The translations under genes and the position numbers were made by a program. This document shows positions 21,176-31,839 of a stretch of 64,000 nucleotides of DNA, piece after piece; the first letter of the stretch is position 1, and every line of letters starts with the position of its first letter. Source of the DNA: Undaria pinnatifida (lineage: Eukaryota; Sar; Phaeophyceae; Laminariales; Alariaceae); assembly GCA_012845835.1 (NCBI GenBank), contig JABAKD010000028.1:8621632-8685631 (forward strand). Reading direction: 5' to 3'. The notes beneath the pieces were generated by a model, which saw only the letters and a program-made list of their open reading frames with translations, did not search any database and was not told the DNA's origin.

Positions 21176-21467
21176 CAGAAAAGAAGGCACAAATACCTGG
21201 CTTGGATGGCCAAACCAGCGACTACCTCACGTCTGCCCGTGCTCGTCACAGGACCTCGTGCTTGCTCGTGCCCGACGTGGGGATGCTGACCTACACGCGA
21301 TGCCTTTCTCGAAAGGACTGCGTGCAGGCCCTTCCATCCCCCAAAACCAAACTTGCTCTATCCCAGTTCCCGATACAGACATGCCTCGGTATGTCTCCAA
21401 TAAACCCTGCTTTGTCCGTTACTTCGTTTGCGGAGGCCGTTACTTCGTCTACGGACAAAACTACCCT
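21176..21467 (-). repeat. Outer 292-bp split direct repeat of the DIRS element
   Basis: It matches 12,761-13,052; it is the 5' end of the element in its own orientation. Confidence 0.92.
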
Positions 21468-21652
21468 CTTCTGATTTTTTTTCAAGGCGCAAACAATATT
21501 TTTACCACAGCAACAGAAGCATCCACTGTATCTCAAAGCAACCTCCGACTCCGTTGATCTGTCGATAGTTTACTAGCCATCAACTCACCGGTCTTCCATC
21601 ACCTAACCCCCCGCCCCCGTCGATAAAATCTCCTTGTTACACCGCCAAGCAG

Positions 21653-22688
21653 CGCTGCCCTTGGAAGAGCCAAGGACACCTTCTCCAGACAGGAGCCGTT
21701 CATCACTCAGACGTTCACCTTTTGGCACTGCTCCCTCTCCGGCAACGACACCTCCTTCGGTTCATTCGTCTTCTAGAAGGCGGCGACGCCACGAGGGCAG
21801 CGCCAGCCCCGCTGGAAGACCTCGAAACATTGCCCGGTCGGTGTCCCCGTCCAACGCCGGTTTCACGATCAACTTGCCTCCATCCTCCTCGGGTCGGCTC
21901 CGGGCAGGCACCGTCGGCGCTGGGCTCACACACGGCGCTAGCCGCCAAGATTCGTCTCGATCTTCTGTTGGTTCGGGCGTGCTCGGCAGGAATGACACCG
22001 GCAGCGACGGCCTTCTTGATAACGTTCTATCGATGCAAGAGCCACCTCCATCCTTTCTGGACCAGGTTTGGGCAAGCGGTCGCGACGATGGTTTCGTCGA
22101 CGCTGGAAGCCGCCGAGGGTCGCTTCGGTCTTTGGCGAGTTCGGGCGTGTTGGGCAGCAATGACACCAGCGACAAAGGCCACTTTGATCGCGCTCTATCC
22201 ACGGAAGAATCACCTCCATCCTTCCCGGACCAGTTCTGGGCAGGTGCTATCGACGCTGGTCGTGTGGACGATAACAGCCAAGGTTCGCCACGGTCTGCTT
22301 CCAGTTCCAGCGCGCTCGGTAAGAAAGACATCGGTGACAACGACCTCTGTGATGGCGCTCTATCGGCGAAAGGGACACCTCGGTTTTCCCCGGCCCAACT
22401 CTGGGCAGACACTGTCGACGCTGGTCTCGTGGATGATGGCGGTCGCCAAGAATCGCCTCGCTCTTCTGCTAATGGGGCTGTGATCACGGACAACGCCAGC
22501 CACCGAGGGTCACCTAGGTCTTCTGTCGGTGGGTCCGTTCTCGGAAGGAATGATACTGGCGACAGCAGCCTTGATAGTGCTCTATCAGCGACGGGATCCT
22601 CAATCGAAGTCGAGCTGGTTTCAACCGTGTACGACAGCGATGATGCTAACGCCCGCTTGTTGTGGACGCGGGAGGAGGGATCATTACA
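21653..22688 (+). CDS. Exon E7, copy 1 (phase 1 to 2), with internal 55-residue repeats
   Basis: The acceptor is AAGCAG; two bases complete the codon left by E6 across the interrupted intron. The donor is ATTACA followed by GTAAGT, phase 2. The protein has an Arg/Ser/Pro-rich head (RRRRHEGSASPAG) and then about three and a half repeats of roughly 55 residues, with elements like GSLRSLASSGVLG, PPSFPDQFWA and DAGLVDDG. It ends with TVYDSDDANARLLWT. It is one codon shorter than copy 2. Differences from copy 2 crowd into the first two thirds, while the last third is almost identical. It looks disordered and low in complexity; no family is recognised. Confidence 0.74.
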
Positions 22689-23286
22689 GTAAGTGTAGTC
22701 GGATTGTTTGTTGTAGTCATTCCGCATCACGCTCAATTAAACACCACAATCGGCTCGTCTTTGATACGTTTGCGGCACACTAGATACGACCGATGCCAAT
22801 GTGGGTAGTGTGACATGCATGAACATCCGCTAGGGGCCAATCTGCAGTTGACGCAATGACAGACTATGCCGTACCTCACCCATCACCAGCTACCCCCTGA
22901 CATGTTGGACAACTCGATCGAAAGCACTCGACGGGGGATTAATGCTTCTTGCACACTAGAGAGATTGTTGACTCACGATATTTGATCGCGCGCGGCACCT
23001 TCTGAACTCAAACTGCCCCCCGTCAGCACAGATAAAAAAGAAACACTGCTTACATATAGCCTTCATTTTCAAGAGGTCTCTAACTTTTAGCTTTCTAGGC
23101 GCCTCCCCCACGAAAACACCGTTGGATGCTGCTTTATCAGACATAGCAGACGGTCATGGTCGCAGACCCTATCAGACAAACCTGCAGCAGTACTACTGAT
23201 CGCACAGTCAGCCGCGGCGTAACTCAAGCAACAGCACGCTGATTGACAGCTAACCTCCTTTCTTCGTGATGACTGGGGCAATGCAG
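22689..23286 (+). other. Intron E7-E8, copy 1
   Basis: GTAAGT donor and AATGCAG acceptor. It is almost identical to 62,795-63,390, closer than the neighbouring exon parts. No element inside. Confidence 0.75.
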
Positions 23287-23999
23287 GACCGACTCCTTTT
23301 GGTTACCCGACGGGTCAAGCAGCGACAACGAGGGAGCTGACAGTAGTTCTCATATGAAGTCCGATATTGCCTCTTCTCAAGCCACGGCATCGTCTATCAC
23401 CCCTCCGTCCGCCCTTTCGAGCGATATCGCTTTGGGTGATGTCGGTTTGAGCGACGTCAGTTTGAGCAAATTCATTTCGAGCAATGTCGTTTTGAACCAT
23501 GTCGATTTGAGCGATGCCACCACCGCTCCACCTATGCTGGCCATCACTACACTCCTTCATCGGTCGACCTCGGCATCTGCAGCACGCGCGGAACCCAAGG
23601 AGCATGAGGAGCCACGCTCTGGGTTGCGAAGCGTGGTGAACGGAGCATCCGGCCCTTTGAGCGATGTCGGCTTCAGCGATATTGACAACGGCGTGCCTCT
23701 GCTGGACACAGTCCCACTTATTGATGGAACGGCTTCGGCTCCAGCATTACACGCGGACAGCAAGGAATCTGTCAAGCGCACGGATTTTGAAGGCTTGTTG
23801 GGAGAAGCGAAAAACACCGATCCCGCTCCGCTTCCTGGGCCACGAAGCGTGGAGGATGGAGACCGACACAAGGAGGGTGCAGCTTTCGATCACGCCGCCC
23901 GGCCCGCATTCGATGAAGACCCTCGCCAAAAGCAGAGGCATAACTCATCGTCAGGTGTAGAAGAATTTAAGTGGAGCGGGTTGCCGAACAACAATATCG
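23287..23999 (+). CDS. Exon E8, copy 1, with a pentapeptide-like repeat
   Basis: One base after the acceptor completes the Gln codon left by E7. The segment opens with TDSFWLPDGSSSDNEGAD, acidic like the starts of E1, E4 and E6. It then holds about six 5-residue repeats (LSDVS-type, at about 23,420-23,520) encoded by a 15-base minisatellite. The rest is Ser/Asp/Ala-rich without a known domain. The right end is the least certain: the frame meets a stop at 24,002, and a weak donor (ATCG followed by GTTAGA) would end the exon at 23,999 in phase 1. It might instead be the last exon, with the stop codon real. Confidence 0.6.
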
Positions 24000-24004
24000 G
24001 TTAG

Positions 24005-27000
24005 ACGGCACCGGCGGGGAACAAACATCGTCGTCAGCGGTGGCGATACCAAAATTCAGCATGGACGCTTTCAACGATCGAGCGACTTGGCCGAGACTAG
24101 AGAGAGGAGGGGGGATACAGCCGAAAGAATAAGATACTTGCGCACCAATGTTCTTGCCAACGTCGATACCGGCCACATATGTCTGATAGATAGTAACGTG
24201 ATCGGGGGGATGTCATTCGGAGGAAGGCTCGCTTGCTTGCAATTCTTTATTCTTGAATTATGATCGGAGCATAAACCTTTCGGTTTGATACCAAATGGCC
24301 GCGTGGAGCACGGGTCCAAAATGGCGCATGTTTTTTACACATGGCTTGGCCGGTGGAGCTATCTAGGATGAGAATGTGTGGATGATGGGTGATGTTAAGG
24401 TTGCCGCGTAAAGTACTTTTGCTGAGCTACCATGACTCTTGAGCGTTGGTAGACTTGGCATTTTTTACGCTTTTAGATTAGGTGCCTCGTTCACGAAGGA
24501 GAATGGGAGCTAGAGGCAAAATGAGAGGTGAGAGAGAGGGCACTATAGTGGTGTTAGTAGCGAGAGAGAGGGGGGGGTCTACTGTCAGCGTTGTCTAGGC
24601 GAGGTAAATATAGTGCAGTAGAAGGAATGTTGAGGTGAGATCCAGCGCGCAGAGGAGGACTGGTACAGTGTGGCCGAGGGAGTAGAGCGGAGAGCGGAAG
24701 GACAGGAGGGAATACTCAACAAAACAAAACCTGTGCGGCGACACCCAGAGAACCTTTTACGACAAGAGCGAGAACGAGAGAGAGAGCACTTTGCTGGGGC
24801 GTTGGAAATACATGGACAAGCTGCTTTCACTTTCGATAATACCATTGCAGTTGAAAGTGGGACCTGGTTAAAATGTTCTTTGCGAAGGTTGCCGGACGGC
24901 GCCTGAGGCCAAGCGGCGAATTTCATCGATACTCTTTTGGCCGGTGGAGTCTTCCACATGAGAGTAAGGGGCTGTGCGTGTTAAGTGACAGGGGCGGGTT
25001 GGTGTATGGGTGTCCCTGCCAAGCCATCAAAATGACGATAGAGCATGGTTAGACTTTGGAAACTTTTCGCGAGACTCAAAATGGCATTCAGACGATGAGC
25101 CTCAATCGCGCGATGCGACGAGAGGCGAAGCACAATAGCCCAAGTGCATGTGGGATAACGATAAGACTAACCCTTAGGTGGCGATTTCATATCAATAATA
25201 TGTCGTATCATGCAAGAGCAACGGTGCTGGGTGGTATTTTGCCCCCAACATGCCACTTGACGGTATAAGTCAGTCGCAGTTCTGGGTGAAAACGGCGACA
25301 AGGTATGCCCGCCAATAAGGGTCTCATCAAAGACACGAACGGCACAAAAAGCAGGCACTACAACGGCGCATGGTACACATAAATGGAATTCACGCTGCAG
25401 AAGGCCTCGCTAGCTCGGTCAAACATACTTTGTATCTCCGTCATGCACTGACTGTAAGGGGAACTGCTGATCGAATAAGGAACGTTGAAAGAGGAGGGGC
25501 AAACAACTCTAGTCAACGACCAATCTAAAATAAAACTGTTGCCCAAGTCATCCCACGCACACCAGCCAGGAATGGTGCTGCAAGGTCGGCGACATGTTTC
25601 TTCCCGCCCGGGTCGTATGTGTCTGTCCTCGAGACACACGTACTAACGTCGTTGAAGATGATAAAAAATAACCCACCGGGGTTTGGGTGGCAAGGTCTCG
25701 CAGCCTCAAGTTGGCCACAGAACGACTGCGCAACAATAGACACGCTGCCGCTCGAACACAAACAAAAAAACCCACCAGTACCCGGTGTGAAGTATAATTA
25801 AGATTATTACAACTGCCACCAACCTATTGGGGACAGACTGCTAAAACAAAGCGGTGGATTTGTCTCAGCAAATAGGAAAAAATTATATATAGTATGCCTG
25901 GCCTATGTAAAGCCACGTTGTGAAGCACGACCCTGTCGTCCACAAACATAGAAGGAAGTGCACAAGCAAACTTTACCAACAAACGCAGCCACGTTCAAGC
26001 AGAGATGCACAGAACAGCACCCCTCCCGGCTGCCAATTTAACTGCAGTTCCCTATGCTGTCTTACAAAAATCTCGGCAAGTCAACGCGCAAATAAGTTGC
26101 CAACGCCTATCGCGCTGGATTGACAAAAGGTACCATGTATCAATGGGGTACTGACACGGCACCGCACTGCCTCGGCACAAACACTCGAAAAACATAAATA
26201 GACTTACCCGGTATATACACGAAGATATATATATACCACATGTACGCTATTAATAATATCATAACACTTGCCAGCTAGTCACAGCACTACGGCAAGCAAG
26301 ATATGCTGTGACAAAACCACGCGAATCAAGCGTGCGCACCCCAAAAAAGCGACGTACGGCTGGAATTGCGCCGACCTTCAAACCCGAGGTCCTGTCCGAG
26401 ACACCAAAGCTCAACTTAACTCAACACCGTCAATCTTCGGACCTCACACCCTACGCTTTCCGGCCCAGCACAACGCGGTCGGCAGCAAATCACAATTGCC
26501 CAAAGCGTGGCCCTCGGACCAGCAGACCCTATACACGGTAGTCCTTAAACCCTTACCCATAACTTGCTAAATACGTGTTTCGACGAAAAACTTGATATCA
26601 CAACCGAAGAGGGCTGGCGAAAACACAGCATCACCAGCCCATACGTCTGTCGCCATCCCAATCGTGAAAGCAAGACTGTACCCAAGCTGCAAACATATCG
26701 ATTACATCGCCACCTCAGCTGTCAAAGCATAAAAACAAAGCGCAAATCCGATCTAGACAACCCAAACAAGCCGCCCGGAGGCGGAGCGCTGACTTAGTGC
26801 GCCTTGGGCTTCCTATGCCAGCTATAGATCGCCGCCATGCGCACGTTAGTGTGGGTGCCCGACTCCATCTGAAACCCATCTCAGAAGTCGTCAAAGAGGA
26901 GCACGGGGATGGGGTTGCCCTTGGATCGGATCGGCTCAGTGAGCAAAAAGACTAACAAGACCGCAAACGTGTACCTTCTCTCGATCGGACAAAGACAAGA

Positions 27001-27240
27001 CGCGGCAAGACAAGGCAAAGCAACATGAGGCGGGAAGGGTAGCGGTGTTGTTTTTGTTTTTGGTTTAGGAAAACTCCGCGAGAAGGGCGGCAACAGTAGT
27101 GTGCGAGAGGGAAAGCTAGCTGGTAAGCCACGCGTTTAGGTTTGTGACGTGAAATTGCATACGCAGCGGTTTTTGAAATTTGGTTGTAATACCTTGTGCT
27201 AAATGTGCGCAGTGACTGTAAGAGTCTCCACGGTTAGAAC
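24005..27240. other. Non-coding stretch after copy 1
   Basis: No convincing gene. Short open frames here lack start context and splice partners. There are purine-rich GA tracts at about 24,480-24,800 and two loosely similar segments that include GGCCGGTGGAG (about 24,350 and 24,943). Any remaining 3' exon of copy 1's gene should lie here, but I cannot point to it. Confidence 0.5.
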
Positions 27241-27254
27241 AAGCTTGATCCTGC

Positions 27255-27605
27255 AGGTTGGGTCCTTTTATCGCGTTAATCATTCCATGGTACGAAGCCT
27301 GTCATGCCGTGGGTCCTTTCGTCGCCTGGATCTGTTCATCGAACGTATCCACGACGAGGATCGACGCATGGAGTGATCATTTCATCGGGTAGATGCTATC
27401 ATCGCATGGGTCCCATCACCGCGTGCACAGCGTTTGATGGCGTCGACATTTTCGCCGGATGGGTCCTTTCATCGCGTGGGTTCCGTTCACGGAGTGGACG
27501 TTTTCACGGCGTGCATCGATTCACGACGTGGTCCCTTTCATCACGGGGGTTCCCTCGTCCCACAAGTTATTTCGTCGCGAGAATCCTTTCGTCTCAAGGA
27601 TCTTT
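27255..27605. repeat. Degenerate minisatellite
   Basis: A loose repeat of about 25 bases built around GGGTCCTTTCATCGCGTG recurs roughly a dozen times with heavy variation (for example near 27,260, 27,310, 27,460 and 27,525). Confidence 0.65.
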
Positions 27606-28385
27606 TAATTTATTTCAAGGGCTTTGAAAAACGTCCCCCGCGCCTTAAGCGTAGACATATTTCGCATCCTACCAATAATGCTCTCCTTTAACAACAACGA
27701 CGAGAAAACGTTGCGCCACAGCTGCAGCGGCCTAAGTCCGATGCACACTCCAACCAGACAGCAGGCCTCGCCTACATGGAGCGGTGTTTTACTGCAATCC
27801 GCGCTTCGAGAGGTACTACGACGCATGCTGTACTCCCGTGGCGTGGGCGAAGGGGGGAGGGGGAGACCCTGTACCAGTCTTAGAGGAAACCACACCAAAA
27901 CCTAATCCCCGCGCGATGGAACCAAAGGGAAAAAAAAAAAACCTAGTCCTTAAAATATTGCTTGCCTGTAAGAAGGCGCAAAAAACCAATAATCGCGAAA
28001 CTCACAGGGATTCCAGTCCTGAAAATGCCCTATGCCTGTATGATGAAGCTAAAAGGGGATACGTACACACCAAACGCTGAGGTTGTACGTCGACATTAAA
28101 GGCCTCCTTCGGTATCTCTTGGTTGCTGCTCTACTGCCTTCATATTCTCAAATTCGGAAATAAATTAATGTATTTATCCAACCCAACTCATCCCCAACAC
28201 CCACCTGGCCAGCACGATCGAGAGCACAGCTGCCAGCAACGAAACAGCCACCACCCAGATCTTTGTCCTGTCAGGATTGCTCCACGCATGGGGGCTTCTA
28301 ATCTTCAGGAGAAGTCCATTGTACGAGTGAAGCTTCGCCTACGAATCAAAGGTGAGCGCATCAACGTAAATACAGGGTGTACGTG
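27606..28385. other. Non-coding stretch
   Basis: Nothing recognisable. Several short frames overlap each other on both strands without homology I can name. Confidence 0.4.
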
Positions 28386-28388
28386 ATC

Positions 28389-28622
28389 ATTTCATGCATG
28401 GCTGTAGTGTTTAGAACCATATCAGTAGACCCTCGCATCCCTATGATGCCTGGACGGAGCACGTCTGGTTTTCATCAACCAAGTAGACATCGCGTGCACC
28501 GACGGCAAAGCGCGAAGCGTCGCTCGACGAGTCGCATGAAGGGTGAGCTGCATCCTACTAAGATCTTCTTGTGAGGCGGACTTCGGCACCTTGTGCGTAC
28601 TTTCTTGCATATGGATGATAAC
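28389..28622. repeat. Dispersed repeat, member 1
   Basis: It aligns with 34,108-34,315 through blocks such as GCATGAAGGRTGAGCTG and GTGAGGCGGAC and the run CTTCGGCACCTTG. A shorter piece (GACCCTCGCAYCCCTA) also recurs at about 31,080. No structural ends were found, so the class is unknown. Confidence 0.65.
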
Positions 28623-28627
28623 TTCTA

Positions 28628-28891
28628 GTGAATTACAACTGGGATGGAGGGGGGCTATACATCTACCCTTCCAACGCAGAAACGGCGGTTTACGACAAAG
28701 AGAAAACCCTTGCGGCCATCAAAGTGCGGGGTGACCAGGCTTTCATCGGTAGCGCCGTTGCGCTGAAACACAACACCAGCTTGGCCTTGAAATCCGGCGC
28801 TTTCCTGTCTGTGGAGCCTGTCGAGCTAATGCCTCACTGCTGGCCTGGACAAACGTACTTAGAGGAAGGAGACATGACACCAATAACACGG
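28628..28891 (+). CDS. Possible exon of an unknown gene
   Basis: An open segment of about 88 codons lies between an acceptor-like TTCTAG and a donor-like ACACG followed by GTAAAC. It contains NYNWDGGGLYIYPSN and GSAVALKHNTSLALKSGAF, which read like the Gly-rich turns of beta-helix or adhesin-type repeats. No neighbouring exon was found. It directly follows a dispersed repeat, which lowers confidence. Confidence 0.3.
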
Positions 28892-28899
28892 TAAACAAG

Positions 28900-31060
28900 C
28901 CCTCCACGAAAACACAAACGGCTCTTGCAGCGAAAGCCTCAACACACACCGCACCTGAGTTCGTCCTGGGCGATGCTGCATATATTCTTGACGCGGCTGA
29001 GGATACCCCCCTCCTGCTGATGTTGCTCGCGTTTGAGAGCACCACCGCCCAACCTCTCCGCCTCCGACCCCACACCCTGGTCGAGCGCCGCCTCCGCGTC
29101 GCCTGAAGTTTTTCCAGCGTGTTCCCCGCCCTCCCCCGAAGCCTACTGAACACTGCCGTTACTGAAAACGCTGCCGCTAGCTGACGCCGCTCGCCCATCT
29201 TTCGCGCCAGCAGAAGCAAAAAAAGTAGCAGCAGCAGCAGCAGCCGCTGCGTGAGCCGTTTTAGACGACTCATTATCACCGCCGCCACCATCACCGTGCA
29301 TCCATATTCACCCTACAATAGTTGCACAAAATTTACGTAAAAATGAAAAACGTCAGCTGTGGGTACGGCCGATTGCACGGTTGAAACTCATTGTGCAAGC
29401 TGCGTGGTACATCTATGTTCCGCTAATATACATTATTTTCCAAAAAGAAAGGCTTCCATTTGAAGCTTGCCGACGTTACCACCGCTACCGCCGCTACCGG
29501 CACCAGTGCTACCCTGCTGCACCTTCTCGGGAGCTATAGCCGGCACCCCGCTCTTTAAAAGATCCTAGCGGCCTCGTTTTCTCGTTCTCACCGGCGTTGC
29601 TGACTCTCCCGTCAAATTGACCTTACCGCTGGCATCTGCCGCAACCCGAAGAATGTCGCTCACCGCCCCCCACTGCCGACGCCACTGTGGAGGCGGCGGC
29701 GGCGGCGGTGGCGACAGAAGAAGAAGAGATGCGATCGGTCGAAGGACAGGGTGAAAAGGAACGGGAACCGTGGCTATGAACACGGACAGTCGGTCGGTCG
29801 GTCTGTCGGTCGGTACGTTGTTTTATGCTTTTCCTTGCAAAGTGGTTGTTGGCTGGTTGGATGGCGTGGACGGTTCGAGAGAAATTAAAACGTGATGCTT
29901 ATTGGGTGTGTTTCGCTTCGTTTGTTTAATTCGTGGTTAGGCACGCTGGTTGAGGTGGGGGCCACTACCGTAGCTACAGTGATGGCGCGCATATGTTGTA
30001 GCAAAGTCTTCCTGAAACATTGCGTCAGACCGAGCGACGCGCGAGGGCGGAGAACGAGCGGCGGGGTTTAATCGCCGAGCGAATTCGGGCCTTTACAAAT
30101 CCTTGAAAAAGCTGCGAACGGTGACACACGCCACCGCCTGATCTTCTACCGGTGCTCGCTTTCACCTTTCCCGCTTTATCTGCAACCAGCCTTCGGTAGA
30201 CCTGCGCCTTGGACCTCGACTTACCCCGAGCGCTGCGTGGGTGCCCTCCACCGTTCGGTTTTCAGCTAGGAGGGACGTCATATGGTCGTCGCCGCATCGA
30301 AAAACATACAACGGAGGGGGAACCATCGACACGGTCGAAGGACAGAATTTCGTTTACTGGCACTCGTGCATAGACTCCGTATAATTGTAAGCGCAATCCG
30401 CGGCTTGCTTTCATTCGACGGCTCGTATACAACAGGTGTCATACACGCCTATGGAGTAGAAATAAACACACGGGATGCCCACTGTTCTCCGATACGCCAA
30501 TGCTACTCCACTAACCTCGGCCAATCCCCCTACTGTCTTCCGCGCATTTGCACAGGTGCGAGGTCCAGAACCGACGGGCGAAATAACGAATTAGTTGGGA
30601 ATAGCCTTGGCTCCTTTTCGTAAAAGTAACATAGTTCAGAGAGGCACCATAGAAGGACGAAGCCAATTTGTTTGCACGCCACGACTACTCTAAACAGGAT
30701 CGCTGCTCGGAGGAAAGCTCGCGAGAATTGGTAGCTTTCTCTTTTAGCCGACAAGCTCAGCGAGGTATAGCTCACCGAAAATGTACGCAACGCAAATTTA
30801 CTCTGTTGTAGTCATGTTTAGCCCGACGCGCGCATGGAGGTAGCTCACAAAATACATAAGCAACGTTGCAGATAAGCACGAGATTGATGGCGTACCGGAC
30901 GAGGTCATGGTACGCTACCAGGAGCAGCGCTGACATTAAAGACAGGCTCCGAACAGGATACGTCCATGCCAAAAGGCCCTGGAATCCAGCAACGCGACAG
31001 GGCAGAGAGGGGGGAGGTGAAGAGCGGGGGGCGGGGGGGGTGTACCCGTTTCACGCAAAG
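28900..31060. other. Non-coding stretch
   Basis: No supported gene. It holds short GCA and GGC triplet runs (about 29,225-29,250 and 29,690-29,715). Low-complexity frames on the minus strand at 28,743-29,294 follow from this composition. Confidence 0.45.
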
Positions 31061-31420
31061 CCGTAGTAACATTTCAATTGACCCTCGCACCCCTAGATCC
31101 AGAACGGAGTACGTCAGTTTTCGTCGGGGACGGGGGGGGGGGGGGTGTCCCAGTCGGCGCTCCTTGTAGGGGTTGCCGGACGATGGACAAAGACAAAGCG
31201 TCCCGGGCATCTGCCGCTGCCATGGAACCATCGCAGCTTCCAAGTTTCAACGTATACATTTCGTTGTTTTCTTCGGGGGGGGGGGTTGGTTACATATCAA
31301 ACGAAACAAGAACACTTGTGCACAAAAAAAAAGCAGCTAATATCTTGACACGAACCGTCAGAAAGCTCGGCCTGCTGAACCCCCACCCTCCCAACCCCAA
31401 AACCGCCCAGACCCTGTAAC

Positions 31421-31834
31421 ATGGCGGCGCCGCCGCCTCCTTGCGACCGTTTTCTCGACTGCATCGAACACAGGGTTCAGCAACTCCCAGAACAGCTCCT
31501 ATTCCTGCGGGAACTTCTTCGGCATAAATGCCCGAACGGCCGCCGCCCGTCGCCGCTCGAACTCTCTAGGTCTCGCCATGATCCACGCCAAAGTAAGCAA
31601 CCAGCGCCACCGCCCCAATCTCCGCTGCTGCCACCGCCACCGCCACCCCACTCCGACCTCGACCTGCTCCGCCTGTCGAACGTCACCCTCACGTTGAACA
31701 CCGCCGTTGGTAAAACTATAGCTTCCGCCGGCAGAACTGCTGTACCCATTATCGGCCGACGAGGAAAAATCACGGAGTATGTCGTGCCGGTTGGGAACCT
31801 CACAAGAAAGAAACACAAGCGGGCGTGCCCCTGA
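31421..31834 (+). CDS. Hypothetical protein, 137 aa
   Basis: The frame begins AACATGGCGGC, a good eukaryotic start context, and encodes MAAPPPPCDRFLDCIEHRV followed by a predicted helix, a Pro-rich middle and a basic C-terminus. A donor-like AAAGTAAGC near 31,594 could instead end a first exon there. No domain is recognised and no homologous copy exists in the window to test it. The opposite strand is also open for over 110 codons, which is a warning that composition alone may explain it. Confidence 0.35.
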   Translation: MAAPPPPCDRFLDCIEHRVQQLPEQLLFLRELLRHKCPNGRRPSPLELSRSRHDPRQSKQPAPPPQSPLLPPPPPPHSDLDLLRLSNVTLTLNTAVGKTIASAGRTAVPIIGRRGKITEYVVPVGNLTRKKHKRACP

Positions 31835-31839
31835 GTCCG

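Larger units (their letters stand above)
12405..21467 (-). mobile_element. DIRS/PAT-type tyrosine-recombinase retroelement, apparently whole
   Basis: Read on the minus strand the element has the split-direct-repeat plan of PAT/Ngaro-like DIRS elements: an outer 292-base repeat (21,176-21,467), the coding body, a 234-base repeat (13,053-13,286) joined to a second 292-base repeat (12,761-13,052), then the outer 234-base repeat (12,405-12,638). The coding order is gag, reverse transcriptase with RNase H, then tyrosine recombinase. The repeats are identical or differ at about one position, so the insertion is recent. Copy 2 (near 61,571) gives the empty site: flanks join as GTGGT then CTTCTG with no target duplication, as expected for recombinase-mediated insertion. 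It sits in the E6-E7 intron, antisense to the host gene. Confidence 0.93.
355..23898 (+). repeat. Copy 1 of the duplicated gene locus, carrying three insertions
   Basis: The segment matches 53,475-64,000 in order and orientation once the insertions at 478-877, 1135-4714 and about 12,405-21,467 are removed. It contains eight phase-compatible exons. Identity to copy 2 varies along its length: lower around E1 to E3 and the first part of E7, very high in E5, in the intron after it, and from the last third of E7 through the next intron. The true right edge is unknown because copy 2 leaves the window first. The 4720-5259 stretch before E1 matches 53,884-54,424 and shows no coding sequence I can defend. 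Confidence 0.9.
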
